Positions 35,998-45,329 are shown, counted from the first letter of the stretch. The stretch is 64,000 bases of DNA from Flavobacterium notoginsengisoli (GCF_014207905.1 NZ_JACHLB010000001.1:1-64000), one strand, 5' to 3'. Program-made: numbers and translations. The notes: a model not told the origin generated them from the sequence alone.

Positions 35998-37905
35998 TTA
36001 ATTCTTGGTTAATATTATTTTGGCATTATCATTTCTAGAAATCTGTTCCATAAATAAACGGTACTCATCATAGTCTTTACTTGAGTATTTCCCTTTATTT
36101 AAAAACATCGATCTTTTGTAAGTCAGCTTATTATTTTCTTTTTTTATGATTTCTGTTTTATATTCTCCAAACTTACCTTTAAGTTCATAATTTGAAGGAA
36201 GAAATTCGATACTGAAACCTTCTGGAAGATTGATTTCTATTTCATCAGTATCTAAATAACCACGCTGAATTTGAAATGGATTTTTTCTATTTCTTATTCG
36301 CTTAATATTGGCTGTTGATTGATTGAATGCATCAACTACAAAAATCATTTTATTACCTGAAATCGCTCCGTAATTTGTGGCACTTAAATGCACATCTTCC
36401 GTAAAACGTATATTTTCTTTATCGTTGGTAAAAGTGATTTTACCCAATTTTAAATTATTAATGTTATCCCAATATTCTTTATAATGCTCTTCTTTTTCAT
36501 TAGGAAGAAAAGTTTCGACTCTCGATTTTTGGGCATATTGGCTTCCTTCTGAAATTATAGCTAACGTTCCTGAAAAATTTCCATCTTTATCAATTGAATA
36601 ATTTCCTTTTCCGTATTGTTTATTTCCTTTGTCATCGTAAATTTTAGTTCTAACAATTTCTCCACCTTCTGGTTTCACAACTAGGACATCTCGGTCGTCG
36701 GTAAAAGTCCCTTGATATCCAAACGGATCGTCTTGACTTGTACATTCTAACCAAACATAGTTATCTCCTGTAGGAATTGCGAGAATCATATGGTTTCCTT
36801 GCATAGAAACAAAATCCGATTGAATATCTGTCTTGTATGGATTTCCATATAAAATGGTATTGTATGACGGAACATCCACAACTTGTAGAAGTGCTTTTGT
36901 ATAATTGGACAATGCTTTACAATCTCCATATCCTAATCGATCTACGTCATTTGCCATCATGGGTTTCCAACCTCCAATTCCAACAGCGATATTTACATAT
37001 CTAGATTTTTTCTGTACGTAATCGTAAATGATTTTTGCTTTTTTAATCGGATCTTTTTCATCTCCAACAAGTGCTTTTATTTTTACTTTGGTTTCTTCCG
37101 GTAAAACTGTTGTCCCGGTTAAAATTTTATCGCCATACCATTTTCCAAATGCTTCCCAAGTAGTTGCCTTACCATCTACTCCTTCCAAGTGAAAATTCTC
37201 TAATCCCATCATTACTTTAGGGAAAAGATCTCCATAACTTGGACTCAGATCTTCTGGTTTTTGAGCGGGAATATTTGTTGCTATATAGCTTAATTGAGTA
37301 TCGGTTTCTGTTGTTTTCTTAATATTGAAATCGGAAAAACGAAATTCTTTCTTTTTAAATCCTAGCTCTTTAGGGAAAGTAACATTTAAAGCACATTTTT
37401 GGACACTTAAATAATAGCCTCCCACAAAATACCATTGCGGTATAAAAGCGGTATTTGAAGTTTCAATTTCGCTTGTATAAACAATAGTAAAGGGATATGA
37501 AATTGGAGTGTAATCGAGATAGAGAACACGGTTATCTGAGAAAAGTGTACTACCGCTAACAGCGCTTTGATCTCTAAAATCTTTTCGTTTTATTTTTTTT
37601 ATTTCTTTGCCAAAAGCGTCATATACAATTGCTTCTATATTTTTTATTGAAGTCGATTTATCATAATGCTGATATCCATCGACATCATTTAAACCTTTAC
37701 TGTTAAGAACAGAAATGACTCTCTGCACTTTTATATTCATACTTCTTTGAGAAGCAATTGTAATATCCATTTGATCTAAACGAAGAACTGCATTGGCATT
37801 ATCCTTTAAACTATCGGAAATAGAAAATACCGAATAATCATTTTTTTGAGCAAAGGAATTAACTGTAAAAAGGAGAAAAAATAACGCGCAAAAAAGTTTT
37901 TTCAT
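35998..37905 (-). CDS. DUF3857 protein with intact transglutaminase-like active site (paralogue 4)
   Basis: A 635-residue exported protein, first gene of the array. Signal peptide about 1-19 (ending SFAQ), DUF3857 about 55-220 and transglutaminase core about 280-400. Here the Cys is present in YGDCKALSNYTKALL (Cys near 327), His in QGNHMILAIPTG and Asp in WLECTSQDDPFG, so this copy could be active as a peptidase or transamidase on a cell-envelope substrate. It is more distant in sequence from the other three copies. Confidence 0.88.
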   Translation of the reverse strand: MKKLFCALFFLLFTVNSFAQKNDYSVFSISDSLKDNANAVLRLDQMDITIASQRSMNIKVQRVISVLNSKGLNDVDGYQHYDKSTSIKNIEAIVYDAFGKEIKKIKRKDFRDQSAVSGSTLFSDNRVLYLDYTPISYPFTIVYTSEIETSNTAFIPQWYFVGGYYLSVQKCALNVTFPKELGFKKKEFRFSDFNIKKTTETDTQLSYIATNIPAQKPEDLSPSYGDLFPKVMMGLENFHLEGVDGKATTWEAFGKWYGDKILTGTTVLPEETKVKIKALVGDEKDPIKKAKIIYDYVQKKSRYVNIAVGIGGWKPMMANDVDRLGYGDCKALSNYTKALLQVVDVPSYNTILYGNPYKTDIQSDFVSMQGNHMILAIPTGDNYVWLECTSQDDPFGYQGTFTDDRDVLVVKPEGGEIVRTKIYDDKGNKQYGKGNYSIDKDGNFSGTLAIISEGSQYAQKSRVETFLPNEKEEHYKEYWDNINNLKLGKITFTNDKENIRFTEDVHLSATNYGAISGNKMIFVVDAFNQSTANIKRIRNRKNPFQIQRGYLDTDEIEINLPEGFSIEFLPSNYELKGKFGEYKTEIIKKENNKLTYKRSMFLNKGKYSSKDYDEYRLFMEQISRNDNAKIILTKN

Positions 37906-37969
37906 TAGTAAGTTTTTTCACCAAATATATATTATTTTTAGAAAACCTTAACAAATGTTTAGTAATTTT

Positions 37970-38422
37970 TTACTCTCTATTTTGGCTGTCCATTAAAATA
38001 GTAACAGGCCCGTCATTTAGAAGGCTAACTTTCATATCTGCACCAAAAATTCCGGTTTGAATTTTCTTTTGAAACTCCTTTTCTAAAGCTTGTACAAATT
38101 TTTCATACATCGGAATTGCAAAATCTGGTTTTGATGCTTTTATGTAAGATGGACGATTTCCTTTTTTTGTAGAAGCGTGAAGAGTAAATTGGCTTACCGC
38201 AATAATATCGCCATCTACATCTTGAACCGAACAATTCATGACGTCATTTTCGTCACCAAAAATTCTCATTTTTATAATTTTCCCGGCAAGCCAGTCAATA
38301 TCTTCTTGAGTATCGGCATCTTCAATTCCGACTAAAACTAACAATCCTTTTTGAATATTAGCAACAATTTTAGAATCTACTGTTACTGATGCTTCAGATA
38401 CTCTTTGAATTACAACTCTCAT
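37970..38422 (-). CDS. dtd: D-aminoacyl-tRNA deacylase
   Basis: A 150-residue enzyme that removes D-amino acids mischarged on tRNA. It is recognised by MRVVIQRVSEASVTVD at the N-terminus, SQFTLHASTKKGNRPSY near 75-95, and the cross-subunit motif NDGPVTILMDS near the end. The conserved GP dipeptide in GPVT forms the D-specific pocket. Length is exactly that of the family. It lies between the DUF3857 array and rsgA without an operon link. Confidence 0.96.
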   Translation of the reverse strand: MRVVIQRVSEASVTVDSKIVANIQKGLLVLVGIEDADTQEDIDWLAGKIIKMRIFGDENDVMNCSVQDVDGDIIAVSQFTLHASTKKGNRPSYIKASKPDFAIPMYEKFVQALEKEFQKKIQTGIFGADMKVSLLNDGPVTILMDSQNRE

Positions 38423-38478
38423 TTTTTATTTTTTAGCCACAGATTAAAAGGATTATAAAAATTTTAAATTCCAATGTT

Positions 38479-38498
38479 AGATGCACTGAAGTGCATCT
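38479..38498. repeat. Short palindromic repeat, copy 2
   Basis: AGATGCAC-TGAA-GTGCATCT, a perfect 8-bp stem, followed by CTCTACA like copy 1 at 507-524. It lies in the spacer between dtd and rsgA. Confidence 0.55.
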
Positions 38499-38565
38499 CT
38501 ACAAAATATTGATGTTATTTTTTATAATTGGAATTTGGATTTTTTTAAATTGGAATTTCAAAAGA

Positions 38566-39543
38566 TTATTTTCTCGTTTCGTCACTCGCAGCGCGATCTT
38601 CCCCATAAGTATCTGTACGGTAGTGCTCGTCGTCGCCTTCGAGGATTTTAAGATAGCTATTGTAACGTGACCAAGCGATTTCGTCTTTTTCTAAAGCTGC
38701 TTTTATAGCACAATGCGGTTCTTCTTTATGCAAACAATTATTAAACTTACATTGATCTTTTAATTTGAAGAATTCCGGAAAATAACCGCTAATTTCTGAT
38801 GGTTCCATATCAACGATTCCGAAACCTTTAATTCCTGGCGTATCTATAATTCTTGCATCAAAAGATAAATCGTACATTTCTGCAAAAGTAGTTGTATGCT
38901 GCCCTTGTTTGCTTTGTTCTGAAATAACAGAAGTTTTTAAATGAAGACTTGGTTCCATCGCATTTACTAAAGTCGATTTTCCTACTCCAGAATGTCCAGA
39001 AAACATACTTACTTTTCCGACCATCATTTCTTTCAGTTTGTCAACTCCTTTGTTTTCTGTTGATGAAATTCGTAGACATTTATAACCTATTTCAGAATAA
39101 ATGTGCTGTAGGTAAAGTTGATCGTCTAAAGTTTGATCGTTTAATGTATCAATTTTATTAAAAATAAGAATCGCTTCAATTCCGTATGCTTCGGCAGTAA
39201 CCAAAAAACGATCAATAAAACTTGTAGTTGTTGGCGGATTATCGATTGTAACTAATAAAAAAACCTGATCAATATTGGAAGCAATGATATGAATCTGTTT
39301 GGACAAGTTAACCGATTTACGAACGATATAATTTTTTCTTTCGTGAATATTATGAATCATTCCGGTAACAGCGTCAGAAGTTTGCTCTAATTCATAATCG
39401 ACTATATCGCCTACAGCAATAGGATTGGTACTTTTTATACCTTTTATTCTAAATTTCCCTTTCATACGGCATTCCACAAAATCTCCATTTTCAGATTTTA
39501 CGGTATACCAGCTTCCTGTAGATTTATAAACGGTTCCTGTCAT
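38566..39543 (-). CDS. rsgA: Small ribosomal subunit biogenesis GTPase RsgA
   Basis: A 325-residue circularly permuted GTPase that helps mature the 30S subunit. Order of motifs is the tell-tale: OB-fold N-terminus, NKID (G4, near 120), SGHSGVGKSTL (G1, near 180), DTPGIKGFG (G3, near 230), then the zinc-binding C-terminal CKFNNCLHKEEPHCAIK. Length is normal. It ends with a strongly charged tail. It is downstream of the mosaic protein gene, with a hairpin terminator between them. Confidence 0.96.
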   Translation of the reverse strand: MTGTVYKSTGSWYTVKSENGDFVECRMKGKFRIKGIKSTNPIAVGDIVDYELEQTSDAVTGMIHNIHERKNYIVRKSVNLSKQIHIIASNIDQVFLLVTIDNPPTTTSFIDRFLVTAEAYGIEAILIFNKIDTLNDQTLDDQLYLQHIYSEIGYKCLRISSTENKGVDKLKEMMVGKVSMFSGHSGVGKSTLVNAMEPSLHLKTSVISEQSKQGQHTTTFAEMYDLSFDARIIDTPGIKGFGIVDMEPSEISGYFPEFFKLKDQCKFNNCLHKEEPHCAIKAALEKDEIAWSRYNSYLKILEGDDEHYRTDTYGEDRAASDETRK

Positions 39544-39600
39544 TCTTTAATTTTAGATTGCTGAATTTAGATTTTAGATTGCTTTTTAAACCTAAAAAAT

Positions 39601-39650
39601 AAAAGGCAAAATTACGTTTTTAGAATTGAACAACGCAACTTCGCCTTTTA
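39601..39650 (-). terminator. Probable terminator of the mosaic VIT-vWA gene
   Basis: Imperfect stem of about 16 bp (AAAAGGCgAA... with ...TTgCCTTTT) read on the minus strand, followed by a T-rich tail. It lies 33 bases after the stop codon at 39683. Confidence 0.6.
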
Positions 39651-39682
39651 AATTTGAAATCTCTAATTTGATTTTATGAATC

Positions 39683-42600
39683 TTACCAAACAATTACAGC
39701 TAAATCTTCATTTTCTTTCACTTTTCCTAACTGAATTGTTTTTAAAGTTCTGGTTGTTTTTCCTGCCTTAGTAGTATAAATTTCAACCATAATTGTAGCT
39801 GGGCCATTTTCAGTTAATTCCGTTTCTCCAAAATAATCACTCTGAATTTTATATTTCCCTTTAACAGCATTTCTTATGATATACTGTTCTGGGCCATAAC
39901 CATCTGTAAAATCTTTAGAAAATCTTCCGCCAATTTGTGTTGATGTATGGCTGTAATAACATTCCTCGCCAGTTGGTTCAATTACATGCAGATCCAAATC
40001 AACATCCATTTGATTCCAATTCATGATTATTCGAATATCAACAGGCATTTTTGTGATATATTTTTTATCTAATTTACCTGTTTTCAAACCAGGATGTGCT
40101 GTCATTAATCGGTTAATATCCATCAAAATAATATCTTCTACTCCTTCATACTGACCACCCATTTCTCCATAATAATTTACTTCAAGTGCTTTAATTAATT
40201 GATTAAAAGCCTCTTGATATTTTCCAGTATCTTCAAGTGTCAAAGCATAATCTCTAAGACTCTGTGGTTCGTGTTCTCTCCATTTTACAACTTGTTTTGC
40301 GGTAAAAACGGCATCATCATAATCTTTCCACTGGCGCAATGTATAAGTAAGAGTTTTATACAATTGATGATTCTCTAAACCTAAATCGGCAACATTACTT
40401 ATAATCAACAACGCCTTTTTAATATCGCCTTGATTGTAGAAAAAGTGAGCCACATCAAAATAAAAACTTGGATTTCTTTCTTGCGTATTTCTTAATTCGA
40501 AATACAAATCATATTGTTTTTCTTTTGGTGCTGATGCCAATGCTTTTAAATATAATCGATCTGGATTCCAACTTTTTGTTTGGACAATACCATTATTTGA
40601 AGATTTCTTTTTCGTTGTTATAATAATAACTCCATTTGCTGCCCTGCTTCCATAAACAGAAATTCTAAACGGATCTTTCAAAACATCTACCGACTCAACA
40701 TCATCAGAATTTAAATCAGCCACTTCTCCCTCATAAAACTGACCATCTACTATAATTAAAGGCTTTTTTGAATCTCTAGCCAAATAACCTTCATCTGTAC
40801 CTGAATCTTGAGGTATAAATTTATCTTTTGAAATACTTTCTGTAACAGCGCCTACTACTTCACTTTTCTTTTGAGTTCCGTAACCTACTACAACTACTTC
40901 TTCTAATTTGGCAGAATTTGAATTTTGATTAATTACTTCACTGCCAACTTTCTTATCTTTTAAATCAGTGATTTTTGGTGCATCCTCAGTAACCTCTTCT
41001 GCTTTTGCAACAACTGGTCTAACAAATTTAACTTGATCTACTTTTGGTTCAGATGGTGGAGGTGGCGTATTGTATACCGCATTATCTTCTACAATAGTCG
41101 TTGATACTGGTCCTGCTCCAATTGGCTCATCTATTGTTAAAACAGCATCAGGATTTCCTTTTATCGTTTCACGTCCATAAGCTATTCCTGATTGAACCTC
41201 ATTTTTATGCTTATATTTAGACGCTATTTTTTGCCCATTATATTTAATATTCTTTTTCCACCAAACATCTAATCCTTTAAAATAACTGTCTATACTTTCC
41301 CAATTACTTCTTTGCTGAGCTAATGAAGTATCATGTTCTTGTTTTTTAATTCTGTCAAATTCGGCACGCAATTCAGTTGGTGGAATAATATCATAAGAAA
41401 TATAATCTCTGATATCTTCTAAAACAATCAACGAAGTGTTTTTGGTTACAATTCCGAATTTCTTTCCAAGAAGTTCAATTTCATCAGCGTTTTTAGCATA
41501 TTCTAATTCAAGATTTGCGATTTTTTTCTGTGCCCAAAGTTTTTCAATATTAATATCATTACTATTTTGAGTTGAAGCATCAAGCGTAATTTTTCTTTCT
41601 AAAACCACTTCATTATTATAACCAAATAGTAACGTAATTTCATTTTTTGAGTTTAAAGAAATTCCAGAAAAACTAAAATTCCCTGAAACCGACGTTCCTT
41701 CCATCGGAAATAAATCGGTTACGGTTAAATTCTCTTTTATTCCTAAAAATTTCAAATTTGTATTCGTCAATTTATCCAAAGCAGTTTCAGCATTTATCTG
41801 ATTTAAATTGATAAAACTACCGCCAGTTTTTGTGGACGAAAAATTCAGAAAAGCAAAATCAGCAGAAACTGAAGATGTAATTGAATAAACTGGTTTTTTA
41901 GTTTTTGGCAGAAGATTTTCACTCAAAGAAGATAATCCGTCTGTAAAAAATAAATATTCATCCTGACCTGTAAAGTTCAATTTCGAAAATCGAGTTCCGC
42001 CATCGTATCTCGTTTTTTCTAAAATAGCTTTTAAAGCTGACCAATTCCCATCAGAAATAATATATTCTTGCTGTTTTTCAAAAGTATAATTCAAAAAGTA
42101 CAATGTAACTTTTGTGTTTTTTACTTTTTGGAAATAAGCATCTAGCAAATCCAATTCTTTTTTCAAATCACGATTTTTACAACTCAAAGAATTATCCCAA
42201 ATTAAACCAATTGAAGCTGGTGTTTTTTTAGCAGTTTTATTTCCTTCAATAAAAGTATTTCCATAAAAATAATACTGTCCACCAACGTCTTGCATTAAAA
42301 CACTTGGAATATTTTGCTGTATTGGAATTTTAAGTACTATTTTTTCTGATGGTTGATAATTTTCTTTTTTAATAGATGCCTGAAAAGCCTGATTCCATTT
42401 TGAAAATGTAATTTCATTTCCTGAATTTTCAGTAACTGTTGGTGCCGTAGAAGCTCCTAAAACAGAAACGTTAATTTCGAACTGATCTAATTTTTTAGGA
42501 AAACGACTTACTAACTGATATGCTAAATTATCTTTATCAACAGCTGAGAGTTCTTCTTCATAACCAATAACAACAGTTCGCTCGCCATTTGGCATTAGTG

Positions 42601-43039
42601 GATAAATTCTAGTTTTGAAATTATTCCCATCTACTTTTTCTAACAATCCCGGATCGACGCGACGATGTTCGATTGCTTCAAAAACTTGTTTCCCTTTATT
42701 TTTATTTACCGGAACAGCTTCACGAAGTTTTCCATTAATATCAATAGCATATCTTGAAACAGAAACATTTTCTGGTAAAGGAAAAATAAGTTCTGCCTCC
42801 ATCTGACGATTCCCCGAATTAAAAAAATGCATTTCAGCGGTAGTGTAAGCAATATTGCCAACGACTTTTACATTTACAAAAAGTTTATTCATTCTCACTT
42901 TTTCTGCTTCTTCCCCTTTTACAGTAAGTTCAGGGCTTTGTGCAAAAGTTTTTGTTCCAATAAACAAGAAAAAGAGAAGCAATACATTCAAATTCACTTG
43001 AAAAATGCTCGGCGCAGACGAAAACAATTTTAATTTCAT
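39683..43039 (-). CDS. Mosaic VIT-vWA protein with TonB-linker and SusC-plug-like segments
   Basis: About 1118 residues from the Met of MKLKLFSSAPSIFQVNLN (43039); an upstream Met at 43117 adds 26 unconserved residues. Signal peptide ends TFAQ near residue 34. Domains in order: VIT (about 40-170), vWA (about 265-425; MIDAS DxSxS visible as WDNSLSCKN), a linker copying the TonB linker (about 622-700), a SusC-like plug motif (EEVVVVGYGTQKK then LIIVDGQ and VYGSRAANGVIIITTKK, about 710-815), TPR-like repeats (about 830-960) and a C-terminal DUF2135-like beta domain. It is exported, so probably in the periplasm or on the outer membrane. No known protein of exactly this build is recalled. Confidence 0.85.
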   Translation of the reverse strand: MKLKLFSSAPSIFQVNLNVLLLFFLFIGTKTFAQSPELTVKGEEAEKVRMNKLFVNVKVVGNIAYTTAEMHFFNSGNRQMEAELIFPLPENVSVSRYAIDINGKLREAVPVNKNKGKQVFEAIEHRRVDPGLLEKVDGNNFKTRIYPLMPNGERTVVIGYEEELSAVDKDNLAYQLVSRFPKKLDQFEINVSVLGASTAPTVTENSGNEITFSKWNQAFQASIKKENYQPSEKIVLKIPIQQNIPSVLMQDVGGQYYFYGNTFIEGNKTAKKTPASIGLIWDNSLSCKNRDLKKELDLLDAYFQKVKNTKVTLYFLNYTFEKQQEYIISDGNWSALKAILEKTRYDGGTRFSKLNFTGQDEYLFFTDGLSSLSENLLPKTKKPVYSITSSVSADFAFLNFSSTKTGGSFINLNQINAETALDKLTNTNLKFLGIKENLTVTDLFPMEGTSVSGNFSFSGISLNSKNEITLLFGYNNEVVLERKITLDASTQNSNDINIEKLWAQKKIANLELEYAKNADEIELLGKKFGIVTKNTSLIVLEDIRDYISYDIIPPTELRAEFDRIKKQEHDTSLAQQRSNWESIDSYFKGLDVWWKKNIKYNGQKIASKYKHKNEVQSGIAYGRETIKGNPDAVLTIDEPIGAGPVSTTIVEDNAVYNTPPPPSEPKVDQVKFVRPVVAKAEEVTEDAPKITDLKDKKVGSEVINQNSNSAKLEEVVVVGYGTQKKSEVVGAVTESISKDKFIPQDSGTDEGYLARDSKKPLIIVDGQFYEGEVADLNSDDVESVDVLKDPFRISVYGSRAANGVIIITTKKKSSNNGIVQTKSWNPDRLYLKALASAPKEKQYDLYFELRNTQERNPSFYFDVAHFFYNQGDIKKALLIISNVADLGLENHQLYKTLTYTLRQWKDYDDAVFTAKQVVKWREHEPQSLRDYALTLEDTGKYQEAFNQLIKALEVNYYGEMGGQYEGVEDIILMDINRLMTAHPGLKTGKLDKKYITKMPVDIRIIMNWNQMDVDLDLHVIEPTGEECYYSHTSTQIGGRFSKDFTDGYGPEQYIIRNAVKGKYKIQSDYFGETELTENGPATIMVEIYTTKAGKTTRTLKTIQLGKVKENEDLAVIVW

Positions 43040-43120
43040 AATACAAAAATTAAGGTTCATATTGTTATAGAGAACAAAAAACGTCAAAAGGTTGGGAAGA
43101 TAAAACTTATTTATCAAAAA

Positions 43121-43152
43121 AAATCTCCAATGCCCGAAAGCAGTGGAGATTT
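43121..43152 (-). terminator. Terminator of the Phe/Tyr operon
   Basis: AAATCTCCA (43121-43129) pairs with TGGAGATTT (43144-43152), loop of 14 bases. On the minus strand it is followed by eight T residues. It lies 107 bases after the DAHP synthase stop codon and before the mosaic gene, so it separates two transcription units. Confidence 0.8.
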
Positions 43153-43226
43153 AATATAAAAACAATCTAATTTTAAATGCGTGATATAATAAAACTCAAT
43201 AACAAAGTTTTTAAAAACCTTAAATT

Positions 43227-43249
43227 AACTTATATCACTTATATGGTTT
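43227..43249. repeat. Single arm, ATATAAG family (copy C)
   Basis: Ten bases before the aroG stop side (43259) lies one 23-base arm ending atatggttt, almost identical to arm 2 of copies A and D. A good partner arm was not found; only a remnant with gtgatataa at about 43180. It is read as a degenerate element. Confidence 0.5.
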
Positions 43250-43258
43250 AACAAGAAA

Positions 43259-44341
43259 TTATGCGTTGAAAATTTTCTCTTGGTGACCGATACTTTCCTG
43301 GTGAATCGCTTTGAACATTCTTAAAACGAATTCTTCAGTAAGACCTTTTTTCTCACCTTCTAAAATCATTTTTCCTAAGATTTCGTTCCAACGGTTGTTT
43401 TGAAGAATCGCAACGTTCGCATCTTTTTTCACCTGACCGATTTCGTCAGCCACTTTCATACGTTTTCCTAACAATTCTAATAAGTTAGCATCAAGTACGT
43501 CGATGTTAGCTCTTAATTTTGTCATTTTTTGGCTGTACTCGTCTGTAGTATCATCCGTTTTTCTGATAGTCAAATCTTTGATGATTTGTTTCAAAGTATC
43601 TGGAGTAACTTGCTGAGCAGCATCAGACCAAGCGTTGTCTGGATCGATATGCGTTTCGATGATCATACCATCGTAGTTCAAGTCTAAAGCCTCTTGAGTT
43701 ACTTCGAAAATCATTTTACGATCTCCAGTAATGTGAGATGGGTCGATGATTAATGGTAAATCAGGGAATTTATTTTGCAATTCGATAGCAATCTGCCACT
43801 CTGGAATGTTTCTGTATTTTGTTTTTTCGTAAGTAGAGAAACCTCTGTGGATAACTCCTAATTTCTCGATTCCAGCCATGTGTAAACGCTCAACACCACC
43901 TAACCATAAAGCTAAATCTGGGTTTACAGGGTTTTTAACCAAAACGATTTTATCAGTTCCTTTTAAAGTATCTGCAATTTCTTGAACTGCGAAAGGGTTT
44001 GCAGTTGTACGTGCACCAACCCATAAAACGTCGATATCATATTCTAAAGCAAGTTTACAGTGAGCTGCAGTTGCAACCTCAGTTCCCATTAATAAACCAG
44101 TTTCAGCTTTTGCTTTTTGTAACCATTTTAATCCGATTTCTCCAATACCCTCAAATCCTCCCGGACGAGTTCTTGGTTTCCAGATTCCAGCTCTGAAAAC
44201 GCTTACTTTTGAATCTTTTAATTCGTGAGCGATTTTCAATACCTGATCTTCAGTTTCTGCACTACAAGGTCCAGCTATCACAAGTGGGTGATTTAAATTG
44301 AAATCTTCTAACCACTTTCTCATTTCTTTTTTATTTTCCAT
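43259..44341 (-). CDS. aroG: DAHP synthase-chorismate mutase fusion
   Basis: A 360-residue fusion protein. The first about 260 residues form a 3-deoxy-7-phosphoheptulonate synthase of the KDO8P-like class (VIAGPCSAET, FRAGIWKPRTRPGGFEGIG, MGTEVATAAHCKLAL, IVKNPVN); residues about 270-350 are a type II chorismate mutase helix bundle (MTKLRANIDVLDANLLELLGKRM). It catalyses the entry step of aromatic synthesis and the branch-point step to prephenate. It is the last gene of the pheA-aminotransferase-tyrA-aroG operon, 13 bases after tyrA. Such fusions are common in Bacteroidota. Confidence 0.95.
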   Translation of the reverse strand: MENKKEMRKWLEDFNLNHPLVIAGPCSAETEDQVLKIAHELKDSKVSVFRAGIWKPRTRPGGFEGIGEIGLKWLQKAKAETGLLMGTEVATAAHCKLALEYDIDVLWVGARTTANPFAVQEIADTLKGTDKIVLVKNPVNPDLALWLGGVERLHMAGIEKLGVIHRGFSTYEKTKYRNIPEWQIAIELQNKFPDLPLIIDPSHITGDRKMIFEVTQEALDLNYDGMIIETHIDPDNAWSDAAQQVTPDTLKQIIKDLTIRKTDDTTDEYSQKMTKLRANIDVLDANLLELLGKRMKVADEIGQVKKDANVAILQNNRWNEILGKMILEGEKKGLTEEFVLRMFKAIHQESIGHQEKIFNA

Positions 44342-44354
44342 TTTATTATAGTTT

Positions 44355-45209
44355 TTACTTTTTAATTAATCCGTTTAATATTTCTTTTATTTTATTTGTG
44401 CTTTCCATTTCTTCAAAAATGGCGTTGTAATCTTCTTCTTTTAACAAATCTCTAAACCGACTGAGATTTGAAATATAAGCTTCTAAAGTTTCCAAAACGT
44501 GTTCTTTATTCTGCTTAAAAATGGGTGTCCACATCGCTGGCGAACTTTTGGCTAAACGAACGGTACTTTCGAATCCACTTCCCGCCATATCAAAAATATC
44601 CTGTTCGTCTTTTTCTTTATTCATTACCGTTTTCCCGAGCATAAACGAACTGATGTGCGATAAATGCGAAACGTAAGCAATGTGTTTGTCGTGCGAAACT
44701 GGATCCATATATCGAATTCTCATTCCTATTGAGGTAAAAAGATTCAGTGCTTTTTCCTGCAATTTGAAAGTGGTTTTTTCCACTTCGCAAATGATATTTG
44801 TTTTTCCTTGAAACAAACCTCTTATTGCTGCTGATGGCCCTGAGAACTCTGTTCCTGCAATTGGGTGCGTTGCTATAAAATTTCTTCTTTTCGGATGATT
44901 GGCAACTGCATCACAAATTGGCTTTTTAGTCGATCCTACTTCAAAAACAATTGTTTTATCTCCAACCGCATCCAGAACTTTTGGCAAAACCGTTAAGGCC
45001 ACATCCACCGGAACCGAAACAATTACAAAATCAGCTTTTTGTAAATCTTCAAAGCTTCCCGCTTCGTCAATAACTCCTAACTCAATCGCTTGTTGTAAAT
45101 GTTGTTCGTTGCTATCGATTCCAAAAATAGTCGCTTCAGGATAACGCCCTTTGATGTCTAACACCATCGAACCTCCAATTAATCCTATTCCTATTACGTA
45201 TACTTTCAT
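44355..45209 (-). CDS. tyrA: Prephenate dehydrogenase
   Basis: A 284-residue NAD-dependent dehydrogenase that turns prephenate into 4-hydroxyphenylpyruvate. It shows the Rossmann loop IGIGLIGGSMVLDIK near 5-20, the motif VSVPVDVALTVLP, and the active-site region THPIAGTEFSGP and DPVSHDKHIAYVSHLSH. It has no regulatory ACT domain. It is part of the Phe/Tyr operon, between the aminotransferase and the DAHP synthase fusion. Confidence 0.94.
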   Translation of the reverse strand: MKVYVIGIGLIGGSMVLDIKGRYPEATIFGIDSNEQHLQQAIELGVIDEAGSFEDLQKADFVIVSVPVDVALTVLPKVLDAVGDKTIVFEVGSTKKPICDAVANHPKRRNFIATHPIAGTEFSGPSAAIRGLFQGKTNIICEVEKTTFKLQEKALNLFTSIGMRIRYMDPVSHDKHIAYVSHLSHISSFMLGKTVMNKEKDEQDIFDMAGSGFESTVRLAKSSPAMWTPIFKQNKEHVLETLEAYISNLSRFRDLLKEEDYNAIFEEMESTNKIKEILNGLIKK

Positions 45210-45265
45210 ACTATTTCTTTAATTTCCAATTTTAAAATTCCAAATTCCAACTTTTACTTTCATTT

Positions 45266-45329
45266 GTCACCCTGAGCGAAGTCGAAGGGCTTTCCTATTG
45301 AAGCGGGCTTCGACTTCGCTCAGCCTGAC
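45266..45329. repeat. Inverted repeat with GAGCGAAGTCGAAG arms
   Basis: GTCACCCTGAGCGAAGTCGAAG (45266 on) and its near reverse complement at 45308-45329 form a stem with two mismatches. This sequence class is widespread as an intergenic repeat in Bacteroidota. It lies between tyrA and the aminotransferase gene inside the operon, so it is probably transcribed and could form an mRNA hairpin. Confidence 0.65.
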
